This document shows, piece by piece, positions 1 through 9,300 of a stretch of DNA of 25,057 nucleotides (the first letter of the stretch is position 1; each line of letters begins with the position of its first letter). The position numbers and the translations under genes are program-made. The notes under the pieces are model-generated. The model was not told where the DNA came from, did no database searches, and saw only the letters and a program-made list of their open reading frames with translations. Source of the DNA: Gnetum montanum (Eukaryota > Streptophyta > Gnetopsida > Gnetales > Gnetaceae); NCBI GenBank assembly GCA_015680685.1, contig MNCI01010819.1:282183-307239 (forward strand), in the 5' to 3' direction.

Positions 1-26
1 AGGGTTAAGAAAGAAAAAATCCGTAC

Positions 27-265
27 ACGTTGAAGGTTCCAACGACAGTTTCGTTGGCAGATTTGAAGATGGGAGCAAAGGATTCTGGAATGGCAGCTTC
101 GAGATCGAATCCGGACTTTGAAGAGGCGTATGCATTCCATTCTGATAGCAGAGAAGACGAAGATGATCCCTGCGCTTGCACTGTAGTGCCAGAACTGGAA
201 GTGGAGGCTGAGGCTGAGGACGAGGCTGAGCCCCCAGTAAACCAGGCTTGCGCCGTCTGATACAT
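27..265 (-). CDS. SFT2/Got1-like vesicle transport protein, exon 1 (partial)
   Basis: Reading leftwards from the ATG at 263-265, the frame encodes MYQTAQAWFTGG, a Ser/Ala-rich low-complexity stretch, then LLSEWNAYASS and KSANETVVGTFN. This order (TAQAWFTGG, a Ser linker, a tryptophan-containing LL.(D/E)WN.YA block, then SAN(D/E)TV.GTF) matches my memory of the cytosolic N-terminus of plant SFT2-like proteins, small four-helix membrane proteins of endosome/Golgi vesicle fusion. The membrane helices would be in later exons outside the window. The frame hits a stop just past GTFN, consistent with an intron: GT donors lie after position 29 (gtgtac) or 27 (gtacgg), and I cannot choose between them. 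A TTG two codons upstream is not a likely start. Family assignment is from recall, not a search. It is the only host gene seen here. Confidence 0.6.
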
Positions 266-540
266 CCTCAATTCTTGAAAAAAACTACTTCTTCTTCTGC
301 TGCTGCTGCTCCTCTGGCTGATGCTATCGCCTACACTGCGCTCTGCAATTCAATCAAATCATGCCCCCGCAGCTCAGCTCTTTTGGTTCCGTTGCTCCTT
401 CCAACTTAAACGAAGATTGTAGATACTGGAATCCTTAAGTTGGAAGAAACTATTAAGCCAAGAAGCAGCCAATTGCAATTTCTTCGATCCATACGCTTTA
501 CCAGCTATTTGTCCATGTCTTTAATCTAATAAAAATAAAT
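266..540 (-). promoter_or_regulatory. 5' leader and proximal upstream region of the SFT2-like gene
   Basis: Upstream of the ATG the minus strand carries a GA/CAG-rich leader (plus strand: CTT and CTG triplet runs at about 287-312), common in plant 5' untranslated regions. A T/A-rich stretch at 520-540 could hold a weak TATA-like element, but no convincing TATA box at a usual distance is visible. Transcription start and promoter limits are inferred only. Confidence 0.35.
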
Positions 541-744
541 ACAAGTTCTTGGCCTCGAGGGTTTTGGTTTTTCTAATAATGAGATAGAAGTATTGAAGTA
601 GCTTTATGGTGGGTTGTTCTTGTACTAGGTCATATTTACCATATTAGCTGACTGATAAGACTCTTGATTTGGGGGTGTTGGAACCTAAAATAATTGAAAC
701 ATAGTTACACTCCAAGATATATAGTCTACATAGAAGTTTATAAG

Positions 745-821
745 TCATCATTGCCTACCGGAATCAAACCCCATGACTTAGAGTTTCTAAATCAAGAGTA
801 TTACCAATAGGTTAAAACCTC
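745..821 (-). repeat. tRNA-like sequence, probable SINE fragment
   Basis: On the minus strand a Pol III box A-like sequence TAACCTATTGGT (814-803) is followed, 44 nt start to start, by a box B match GGTTTGATTCC (770-760; consensus GGTTCGANNCC). That is the exact spacing of positions 8 and 52 in a tRNA. An anticodon-arm-like CTCTTGATTTAGAAACTC lies between. The acceptor ends do not pair, so it is not a functional tRNA gene; a tRNA-derived SINE head is the best reading. Similar tRNA 5'-half sequences lie on the plus strand at 645-672 and 823-847. Downstream limits and target duplications are not resolved. Confidence 0.5.
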
Positions 822-1083
822 ATGGTTGGTAAGACCTTTGATTTGAAAGTTCCACATTGAGTTATGAAGTTTCAATTGGGCTATATATCTTAGGGTGTAT
901 CTATATTACAATTATTTCAGAGTTCTAACACATCACCACCCTGTAGTTTTGAGGTCTAACACCTCTATTGTTGTAAGAGTAAGGATTGTGCTACTAACCC
1001 TTATGTTCCTAACACCTAAGAAATAATAATAATACCATAACACCCCATTGTTGATGACCAAAGCTTTAGGGTGTTGGACTCCA

Positions 1084-1097
1084 ATATATATATATAT
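1084..1097. repeat. (AT)n microsatellite
   Basis: A pure AT dinucleotide run of about seven units in AT-rich intergenic DNA. A homopolymer A run follows at about 1165-1176. Confidence 0.85.
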
Positions 1098-1501
1098 TAA
1101 AAATAAAAATTCATAATACAAAAGCAAAGGAGTATTGTAGAAAGAAGAAAATCCAAATCAACCAAAAAAAAAAAAAGTCCTAATGGTTTTGGGATGTCTT
1201 TTCAAGTTTTCATCTGTACAACCAATCTTGAAAAACCTCCTCTCTAGGGTAGGAAATCAGACATTCCATGAAAAGATTAATACTGAGTGAAGGGGAAGGA
1301 GGTTCACTGTGTTAATGGAATCAACAATATCAAAAGATATTATCTCCATATCTTCACTAATAGCTACAAACAAATTATTAAGAGTTAAAATATCTTGAAC
1401 ATACTATCTATTCTAAAGATTTGGCATGTAATTTGCCATAGATAGACTTCCTCACTATTTTTTATTACAAAGAACCATTTGGAAACCATTGAAGTATCAC
1501 G

Positions 1502-1533
1502 TTGATTATAGGTCCTCGAGTACCTATAATCAA
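1502..1533. repeat. Perfect 12-bp inverted repeat
   Basis: TTGATTATAGGT (1502-1513) and its exact reverse complement (1522-1533) are separated by 8 nt that include CTCGAG. It could be the scar of a small DNA transposon or a chance palindrome in AT-rich DNA. Confidence 0.6.
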
Positions 1534-1916
1534 ATAACTTCAAGTTCCAACACCCCTTCCCCTTCTAAAATAATAGTAATATTAGTGACAATTATTGTTA
1601 ATACAAACAAATAATTCCAAAATAAATGCAATATGTCTTTTTTAAAGAAATAAAAAAAATACGTTTCACCCTAAAATTTTATTAATATTAAAAAATTAAG
1701 ATTACATCATTTCAAACACATAAAAAGAGACACAGTTTAAAACCAAACTAAAATGAATTCAAGAAAGGTGATTCACCTCTAAATGTGCTTTTGTAACATG
1801 GCTGCAAATAAGAATACCTTATAACATATAATTATAAGATATAAAAGGGATTAAGCTTCTTTTGTGGGTGGGTAAACAAAACAATATTAATAATAAGAAA
1901 AATGAGCTTAATCATC

Positions 1917-1980
1917 GAGTAGAAATCCCCACAGACAACATGAAAAAGAATAACTTTCCTATTTTTCATGATGTCTACTC
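1917..1980. repeat. Imperfect hairpin
   Basis: Outer arms GAGTAGA (1917-1923) and TCTACTC (1974-1980) enclose CATGAAAAA (1939-1947) and TTTTTCATG (1962-1970), giving two nested perfect stems of 7 and 9 bp with unequal internal loops. It ends 42 bp before the solo LTR. Function unknown; possibly a MITE remnant. Confidence 0.4.
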
Positions 1981-2016
1981 AATTGAGCAGTCTTACAATA
2001 GATGTTAGTAGGGAGG

Positions 2017-2021
2017 ATGGT
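2017..2021 (+). repeat. Target site duplication ATGGT, left copy
   Basis: Identical to the five bases directly after the solo LTR (2792-2796). A single intact 5-bp duplication shows the LTR derives from one insertion. Confidence 0.9.
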
Positions 2022-2791
2022 TGATGAGCTGCGATATCGCGTTGCGGCCCTTCGCAATGTCTATAAATAAGAGGCGGCTTTCCCTTGTTCACTCACTTAG
2101 ATTTAGACCCTTAGTTAAACTCTTGCAGTTTTACCATTCTAGAGTTAGAATAATTTCCATGTGCCTGCAGTAGGAGTCTTAAAGTGAACGGATCTTTATT
2201 CGAGCAAATTGTACCTAAGCACACATTTGTGTACGGCAATAAAGATGAACTTTCTAATAAACCTTGCAGCATGTGGACTAAGCTAAATAGGAATTAATTA
2301 TTGTTAAATGTTTAATTGCTTTCCTAGATAATCAATCTCTCTCAACCCTTGATTCTCCTAGTTAAGTGCACTCAGTACGACCGCTTCGAGCATGTGTGTA
2401 ACACTTGGTAATCTAGTAACGAGTAGCATTTGGTAATCCCAGCAGCGTTGCACTAGTTCAGGGTGTGTGCGGCAAGTGGGAACGGATACTGGTGCTAGGA
2501 CAATTAGAGCTTAGTTAGTGAATAGTTAATATAAGTTAGTCACTTAGCTCTCTTCACCCTTTCCCTATTAGCGTAAAGACATTAAAAGATAAAAGATATA
2601 AAAATCACATACCTCAAACTTACTTAACCATACAACTGTGACAATACAAGTAAGTTTGGGAAGACAACGATTGATTAACCTTAAGTGTTCCATTAGGGCG
2701 CGTAAGCACTTAGTCTTTGGAGTTCGACCGGATCACACGTGAAACACTCGTATTCGTATGGTTGAGTGTAGGGGTACCTCGCCACCCATCA
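2022..2791 (+). mobile_element. Solo LTR of an Athila-like Ty3/gypsy retrotransposon, with target duplication
   Basis: A 770-bp LTR begins TGATGAGCTG and ends CCCATCA. The flanks are a perfect 5-bp duplication ATGGT (2017-2021 and 2792-2796), the expected target site duplication. A TATA box (TATAAATA, 2062-2069) and a poly(A) signal AATAAA (2238-2243) give the plus orientation. The sequence right after the LTR is not a primer-binding site and no internal domain follows, so LTR-LTR recombination has removed the rest. The last about 90 bp closely match the inverted LTR end that starts at 2872. Confidence 0.92.
2062..2069 (+). promoter_or_regulatory. LTR TATA box (solo LTR 1)
   Basis: TATAAATAAGAGG lies 40 bp after the LTR start. 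The same TATAAATA with similar context occurs at the corresponding place in the other four LTRs of the window. Confidence 0.7.
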
Positions 2792-2871
2792 ATGGTCTTA
2801 GTCATAACAACATTTACATCCTTTGTAGGAGAGGAAGGTACAAAAGTGATGAGTTGTGTTCAGTTGGTCGT

Positions 2872-3709
2872 TGATGAGCGGCGAGGTACCCCTACGCTCA
2901 ACCATGCGAATATAAGCGTTCATGCGCAATCTGGTCAAACTCCAAGGATTAAGTGCTTATGCGCCTACACAGAACAAGGATGAGTTTTGCAATCGTTGTC
3001 TTCCCAAGCTTACTTGTAAGGCTCAATTGTATGGTTAAGTAAACTCGAGGTATGTGATTTTTATTCTTTTATGTTTTATTTTCTTGCTGCTTAAAATAGA
3101 GGAATGAGGTAATTTAATAACTAATTTGATTTAACTAGTTAACTATTCTCTGACTAGTCTTAACACTAGCATCCGTTCCACCTCTCCAGACACATCCTGA
3201 ACTAGTGTAACACTACTGGGATTACCAAACGCTAGTCGTTATTGGGTTACCAAGTGTTCCCACGTATGCTCAAAGTGGTCATGCTGAGTGTGCTAAATCA
3301 TTGGTAATTGACAATTAATAATTCTATGAAATAACATTAAGTAATTATTGAAAGCATTAAATAACAGTAAATAACATGAAATGCAATAATTAAGCTATTT
3401 TGAATGTTGCAAGGTTTATCACAGAGTTTGTCTTTATTTCTGGACACAAGGTGTGCTCAGGTACACAATGCTAGAATAAAGATCCATTCACTTTATGACT
3501 CCTATTGTGGGCACTCAGAAATAATTCTAACTCTAGAAGGGAAAAACTGCAAGAGTTCAGCTAAGGGACTAAAAACTAATACCAAACCAAGTGCCCTTGT
3601 CTATTATTTATAGGCAACGAGATAGGTTCTGACATCACATGTTCGATATCGCTTCGACATCTCCGATATCATGTATCCAATATCAAGGATATGATATCGG
3701 GACTCATCA
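2872..3709 (-). repeat. 3' LTR of E1
   Basis: 838 bp, reading leftwards from TGATGAGTCC (3709) to GCTCATCA (2872), with 7-bp inverted termini TGATGAG...CTCATCA. It carries a TATA box (3612-3605 on the minus strand) 97 bp from the LTR start and AATAAA at 3438-3433. It is preceded by a purine tract as expected for a 3' LTR. Confidence 0.9.
3605..3612 (-). promoter_or_regulatory. TATA box in the 3' LTR of E1
   Basis: TATAAATA on the minus strand. Just upstream are GATATCG-type short repeats (about 3640-3703) different from those of the other LTR groups. Being in a 3' LTR, it would drive transcription towards the solo LTR and the host gene. Confidence 0.6.
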
Positions 3710-3719
3710 TACCCCCATG
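3710..3719 (-). other. Polypurine tract of E1
   Basis: CATGGGGGTA on the minus strand abuts the LTR start TGATGAG. The same arrangement (CGTGGGGGTA then TGATGA) occurs at the truncated E3 LTR at 18869-18878, which supports it as the plus-strand primer site. Confidence 0.75.
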
Positions 3720-5780
3720 ATTGAATGAAAACATGTCCTTGAGTTCCTTACAAAATATTCGGAAGGTATGGGATTATTGACTGAACGACAACTGACGATG
3801 GCATGGAATGACGGACTCAAAGTGCCCGGTGAATGGATTGATAAACATATTACAACATTGGTGTTCATAATCATTATGGTGAACATTGTACATAAATGAC
3901 ATCCAAACCCTCATTTGATAGCTTAAAAGGAGAGAGAGAAAAGAAAATGAGGCATGTTGCTGCCGATGTCAAAATTATGCACATCGTTGTTCATCCATGG
4001 CCACAAGACCAAGCTTATTCCTTGCGTAAATGATTTTGCTCCAGTCCATCCTAAGTGCTCCCTCCTAACCCAGTCCATTGTCCATGTGATCGCCATTTAC
4101 ACACACAACACAATCATGAATTAGCAAGGATAGATAAGATATAATGTAATTGATATCTTGCCTCGATATGAAGCCCATTGGCTAGGTTACGTGTATGGCA
4201 GATACTGGGTTAGACGTTTGTAATTGATAACTATCCAAGGTGTAGGGGTGAGATAAGTAATGGAACAGAAAAATTTGTGACAGGCCCCCGTGACTAACAG
4301 CGAACCTCCAGTAGCAATAGGATTGAAAATGAAAGAACAAGGAAGATTAGAGAAATAACAATGGTGCAGTGAATAAAAATGCATAGAAGGGTAGAGAAAA
4401 ACAATTGTCATAGATGGGGTGAAACAAGAAATAGTTGATTGCAAGAAATGTTTAGGGGAAAGAACTTAACAATTGCATTGAAAAGGAATGCCAGTGGGTC
4501 CTCCCCAAAGTAGGCTCATGCCCTTTATGCCCTGACAAACCCACAAACCAAAGAGTCCATAGGCTCCAGGAATGACAGATGTACACAATAATTAAGAATT
4601 CACCCACAAGAATTCACCTAAGAATAACAATGTGTCGACCAAGATATAGACTAATCATAAAACCAGCAATGAGGTGGAATATGGAAAGTAATATGGAAAG
4701 AGAAGAGAGAATGGAATGGAATCCCAGAATCAAGGTTGTGTAAAGTCCCTTGTGTAGTATGTGATTAAGGTGACTTAATAAAATTTAGCCCAAATCTAGA
4801 TTAAAACTATCCACATCCAGTGACCTTGGATCAACACACTTGACCAACCCATCCTCCTAAGGCAACAAGAATGTGTTCATAGAGCAACCACCATACCAAA
4901 AAGAGAAGAATAGAGAAGTAGGAAGTGAGAAAGGGCCTTAGTTAGAGGGAACCTTCAGGCATGGGTAGCATGTCTTTCTAGTTCCATAACTAGTGCTTGT
5001 AGCCCATGTTTCGTTATTATGTCTAAAGGGTGTGGTTTGAATTCCCATCGATTTTTTTTTCTAAGTGAGAACCACACCATGCAAAGACTTATTTGATTCA
5101 TTTAACTTCCTGAGATTAGTCGATAGCGGGATGGTGGAAAACTTATGAAAAACTTTCAAGTACCCAAGAGAATAGCCAACACAAACGCGTTGAATCCCCT
5201 TGAGGTCACATCCTTTTCAATCCATTTGAATATTTCATTGGTTTGAAGAATATCAAGCCACTAGTTCATTAATAGGTTTGCTTAGAAAAAGGGACAACAC
5301 AGTTCCAAAACCAAGGGAGACCATAGAGTTGAGTGGATGAATTGATGACATGGACTCATTGCCTATTTTATCAAAAGAAATCATATCTTAGCATCAACAT
5401 TGAAATTCAAAGGTAAAACCAAACATTAACAGGCAACACTATTATAGTGCGATCCACCGTCATGAGCACTTATTATGTGATGAGTGAAAAAAAATGTAAT
5501 TAATAAAGAAATAGCAAAAATATTAACGATGGTGTAAAAAAAATAAGTAAATAGGAAAAAAATGTGTAAAAAAAAAGATAAAAGAAACTTAGGGCTTCGA
5601 ATAACTAGCATTGGTGGCCATCTCCCCCACAATTGAGTTGGAAGGAGGAGATCCGAAATAATGAGCAGGGTTGTCCATCAATAACGTTAGTGCTAGTACT
5701 AGCCGTTTTGGGCTTGTGGAAAGGTTTGATTTGCTAGATGTTGACCAATAATTTCTTATTCGGGATTCCAAGTTTATAGA
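3720..5780 (-). other. E1 region between integrase and 3' LTR, no intact ORF
   Basis: About 2 kb downstream of integrase. Athila elements often carry an env-like ORF here, but I see no open frame of any length with membrane-protein character; only short frames and A-rich stretches. The part next to the polypurine tract is related to the E3 sequence at 18880-19000 (shared GGTATGGGATTATTGACTGA). A tRNA-like motif sits at about 4993-5060. Any envelope-like gene has decayed beyond recognition or was never present. Confidence 0.6.
4993..5060 (+). repeat. Possible second SINE-like (tRNA-like) fragment
   Basis: TAGCCCATGTTTCG resembles a degenerate box A, and GGTTTGAATTCC about 34 nt later resembles box B with one extra base; a run of nine T follows. 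The arrangement is that of a Pol III SINE head and T tail, but both boxes are imperfect and no flanking duplication was found. Confidence 0.3.
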
Positions 5781-5789
5781 TCATCATGG

Positions 5790-6765
5790 CCCCTAAAGGA
5801 AAAGTTTCATGAATGATATAAGGTCCTTCCCACAACATTTGAAATTTAGTTTGTTGTGGCACATGTGCAAGATTCTAATAAAGAAGCCTATCTTCTGGTT
5901 GGTATTTGACTTTTCTAATTTTTAGGTCATGATGTTGTTTGTTGAAGGCCTTGTGTAGTTCGTTGGATGACAGGGCAGCTAATCGATTTTCATCTAGCAA
6001 GTTAAGATTCATTAACCTTTCTTTCTGTGCTAGACTAAGGTCAAGGTTAAGGTCACATGTTGTAAATAGTGTATGGAGCTCTGCTTGGATAGGAAGTGTT
6101 GGAAGTTTACTGTACACTAACTCATAGGGAGAATAGCCTATAGGGAGTTTCCATGTGGAGCGGTATGCCCAAAGAGCATCATTCAATTTGGTACTCCAGT
6201 CTCACCTATATTTGCTAATGATTCGTGTCAAGATTTTTGTGATTTCCCTATTGGTAACTTTGGCTTGACCATTCGCTTGAGGATGATATGATGTAGTCAG
6301 TTTATGCTTGAATCCTAAGCGTTGCATCAACTTCTAAAAAGTCACACTTATAAAATGTGTACTGTTGTCAAAAATAAGTGCACGAGGCACACCAAACCTA
6401 TTTACAATTTGTTGTTGAACAAATCTTGCAGCGATAGATGATGTATAGTCGGTAACAGTGACTGCTTCTGCCCACTTTGTAAGATAGTCAACAGCAACAA
6501 TAATGTATGCTTTTCCATTGGACATCGATGTAATAGGCCCTATAAAATTAATGCCCCATATGTCAAAGGGTTCTAAGGATTGAATCCATTATTGTGGATC
6601 CTCCATTCTAGTAGTCATTTCCCCATCGTGTTGGCAGCACTCACAAGATTGGACAAAATGATGGACATCCTGAAATAATGTAGGTCAATAATATCATACA
6701 TGCAAGATTTTAATGGTTGTTTGTCTCCTAGCATAATGACCCCCATAAGGGCCCTCATGAGCATC
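5790..6765 (-). pseudogene. E1 integrase, inactivated
   Basis: Minus-strand translation gives an N-terminal zinc-binding region (H near GPYGGHYARR; CECC at about 6640-6650), then [49 protein letters not shown] and a C-terminal WEGPYIIHETFP (GPY/F type). These are in the order of a Ty3/gypsy integrase. Two of the three catalytic acids are gone: the first Asp is Asn (6547-6549) and the Glu is Lys (6259-6261); the middle Asp in FDNSTHF remains. Internal stops and frame changes also break it. Confidence 0.85.
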
Positions 6766-7053
6766 TTGGAGAATTCACAATTAATCTACATCGGGAACAC
6801 ACCATCAGACCAAGCCATCGGAACATACCTTGTAAAGGTGTCTATTAATTTCTGTGAAATGTTTGACTCGGTGGAGAAACTATTATTTCTTTTTAATGTC
6901 CAAGCCTTGTGGTGTTTCTTGTATGAGAAGATAGGTAAGAATGCTACTATACCAATTTGTATCTATGGGTGATTGATTGTTTATTATACCTGCAAAGAGG
7001 AGTTCATCAGGGAAGTAATCATAAATTGGATATTCGTCCTCTTTATTGTCCCA

Positions 7054-7545
7054 TCACAATCGAAATAAATGATCGACAATAACATTCTCAGTGCCTTTAC
7101 GATCGATCATTGTAAGATCAAACTCTTGCCAGATCACAAGCCATCGTATGATGCGAGGGCTCACCATTGGTTTATTCATAAGGAACCGAATTGCACTATG
7201 ATGTGTGTGTACAAATATCTTATAGCCTAATACATAGTGCCTAAATTTTTCTAGTGCAAACACCATAACCATTAACTCTTTTTATATTGTGGTGTAGTTG
7301 ATTTGTGCACCAGCAATACTTTGACTTGCATAGTGAATATAATAGGGATGTTTTTGGTCATCTAATTGTGTAAGTATAGCTCCTAAAGCAAAATTGGATG
7401 CGTCAGTCATTATATGGAATAGTCTGGACCAATCAGGAGTTTGTAGAATGGGTGTTTCTACTAGCTTTGGCTTCAAGGTTTGGAAAGCTAGCTCACATTC
7501 CTTGGTCCATTCAAAGGGTATGCCCTTTTTTGTTAATTCTACCAA
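7054..7545 (-). pseudogene. E1 RNase H domain, broken
   Basis: Two segments, 7545-7282 and 7272-7054, separated by a stop, contain PFEWTKECELAFQTLK, TDASNFALGAIL, AGAQINYTT, FALEKFRHYVLG and GTENVIVDHLFRL. Together these are the RNase H part of a Ty3/gypsy polyprotein, of Athila type by the PDWS...DAS wording. The usual TDH motif reads THH (IFVHTHHSA), so a catalytic Asp is replaced by His. It follows the RT in the same orientation with no gap. Confidence 0.85.
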
Positions 7546-8300
7546 TGGTTTTGCAATCTTCGAAAAGTTTTCAATAAAGCATCTATAATAGTTAGTATGT
7601 CTAAGGAATGATCAGACGTCTTTTATGGTTTCAAGTTGATGAGTAATTCCTTGGATGACTTTAATTTTTTCAGGATCTACCTCCATCCCTATTTATGAAA
7701 TTTTATGCCCTAATATAATGCCCTCTTGGATCATTAAGTGGCTTTTTTGCCAATTGAGCCTTAGGTTGGTTTCAACACATCATTTCAGTACTTGCTCTAA
7801 TCAGTCTAATGCTTATTCAAAGTCTGCTCCATAGGTGGAGAAATCATCCATAAAAACCTCCACACCATTCCCTATTTGTTGTTGAAATATACTAAGAACC
7901 AAACGTTGAAATGTTGCTAGAGCATTGCACAAGCCAAATGGCATCTACCTATATGCAAATGTCCCCCAAGGACTCGTGAATGTAGTCTTGGCTTGGTCTT
8001 CTAGTGCTATTTGAATTTGATTTTACCCACTGTAACCATCCAGAAAACTATAATAACAATGCCCTGCAATGGTATCTAAAACTTAGTCAACAAATGGCAA
8101 TGGGAAATGGTCTTTAAATGTTACCATGTTTAATAGCCTAAAGTCTATACACACTGTCCATTTACCACCTTTTTTAGGTATAATGACTAATGGACTAATC
8201 CATTCATTGTCAGCAATGGGGTAGACGAACCCCTTTAAAAGTTGTTCAATTTCTTCTTTAACTAATTACTTAAGCTTTGGGTTCGGTCGTCTTTGTGGTT
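7546..8300 (-). pseudogene. E1 reverse transcriptase, broken
   Basis: Minus-strand translation shows, in order, EEIEQLLKGFVYPIADNEW, ISPLVIIPKKGG, VCIDFR, KDHFPLPF, FLDGYSG (Asp at 8038-8040), MPFGLCNA, EVFMDDFSTYG (FMDD at 7843-7854), LGHKIS and NYYRCFIENFSKIAKPL: a nearly complete RT. Stops interrupt it repeatedly, including one right after FLDGYSG and several after the FMDD box, many explained by C-to-T or G-to-A changes. The catalytic acids remain but the frame cannot be translated. Confidence 0.88.
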
Positions 8301-8893
8301 GTCATTAAGGCTTCATAGAGGGGTCAATGTAGATTCTATGTTGGCATATCCTAGGATCTATTCTAGTTATTTTGGGATATGACCAAGTAAGGGCTTTCAA
8401 CCATTTGTTCACCATCTTCAATAGTCTTTCTTTTTATTGAGGAGTAAGCTTAACATTAATGATTACCAGTTTTCCATTCTTGAGAAATGTATACTCCATA
8501 CTGGTGGGCAACAATTTTAACTCAAGGGGCTCTTGCTTAAACTTGTCAGGGATTTTCAACTTCGCCTAGTTGATATTTTTGATGTCAATACTTGGAAGTT
8601 GGCGATGGACTTACTCCACTACATCTATGCTATCAATATAGGCACAAGTCAAGCTCTCAGTTGGTTCCATGCATGTAGTCGAATTGTTCTCTTGGTCAAC
8701 TGTTAGCCACTGGGTCTTCTTGTCTTGTGGTTGTTGTATATAGGCATCTTTGTATGTCAATCACTTATGCACACTGGTTGCATGCAAGTAATGTTAAGCG
8801 TTGTACAAACTAGGACTTTTGCACGCAGTTGCACCCTGTGTCATTGTATGCGATACATGGAACTTTCTTCTTCTCTATCTTTCCAGACGTATT
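8301..8893 (-). pseudogene. E1 linker between protease and reverse transcriptase
   Basis: Degenerate coding-like sequence on the minus strand. It corresponds to the E2 stretch 17553-17920 downstream of that protease: both contain a LSLEISK segment and a Met-Glu-(Pro/Leu)...E(S)LT(C) segment (at about 8650-8690 here). No domain name can be given. Confidence 0.5.
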
Positions 8894-9300
8894 TTATTTT
8901 GATATCTCTAGGGAAAGATCACGTATTCCTAGGTGTGCATCAATCATACTTAGCCATGCTCTTTCCATTATGATTGGGAAGTCCCCCTTACAATTGTTGA
9001 CTTGGATCACTAGGAAATCGGTTGGATATGACCATCCACAAATAGTGGTGACAATGTCCTCCACTAGTCCTAGTGGGACAGTGATGGACTGGTCAGCCAA
9101 CTCTGGGCGAATGTTACTCTTTTTTACTGGAGGCAGGTTCTAGGCTTTGTACATTTCTTGAGAGATTAAGTTAACACTAGAACCCAAATCCAAGAGAGCT
9201 TTGCAAGGCTCATTTCTAGTGATTTGCAAATATATAAGAGGACTTCTAGGATCAGAGAATTTCCTAGGAAGATGGCTAGCTTTAATCCAATCAGTGATGG
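8894..9300 (-). pseudogene. E1 aspartic protease (RVP-like), inactivated
   Basis: NEPCKALLDLGSSVN is the active-site region; the usual D-S/T-G reads D-L-G (Asp codon 9188-9190, Leu 9185-9187), which a single TCG-to-TTG transition explains. It is followed by ADQSITVPLGLVEDIVTTIC, then FPIIMERAWLS, a variant of the I(I/L)GR(P/A)(W/F)L strand. It lies between the gag linker and the RT. The E2 copy at 17076 is its closest relative in the window. Confidence 0.8.

Larger units (their letters stand above)
850..2016. other. AT-rich intergenic region without recognisable genes
   Basis: No reading frame of coding character on either strand. It contains repeated fragments of the type TCTAACAC(C) near 924-1020, the AT microsatellite, a perfect 12-bp inverted repeat at 1502-1533 and an imperfect hairpin at 1917-1980. 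Nothing marks a promoter of another gene. The TG...CA look of 676-930 (TGTTGGAACC start, GTTCTAACA end) suggests an old element, but no flanking duplication supports it. Confidence 0.6.

Noticed and set aside
30-260. Plus-strand acidic 76-codon frame
   Set aside because: It is the antisense of the SFT2-like exon; the acidic runs are the complement of its serine codons.
745-821. Functional tRNA gene
   Set aside because: Box A and box B spacing fits, but the acceptor stem does not pair and box A is degenerate.
676-930. TGTTGGAACC...GTTCTAACA as a solo LTR
   Set aside because: No target duplication (ggggg versus catca) and similar TCTAACAC ends recur nearby, so the limits are not secure.
3404-3613. 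Plus-strand 69-codon frame in the E1 3' LTR
   Set aside because: Non-coding LTR sequence; the equivalent in the 5' LTR is not kept open as a protein.
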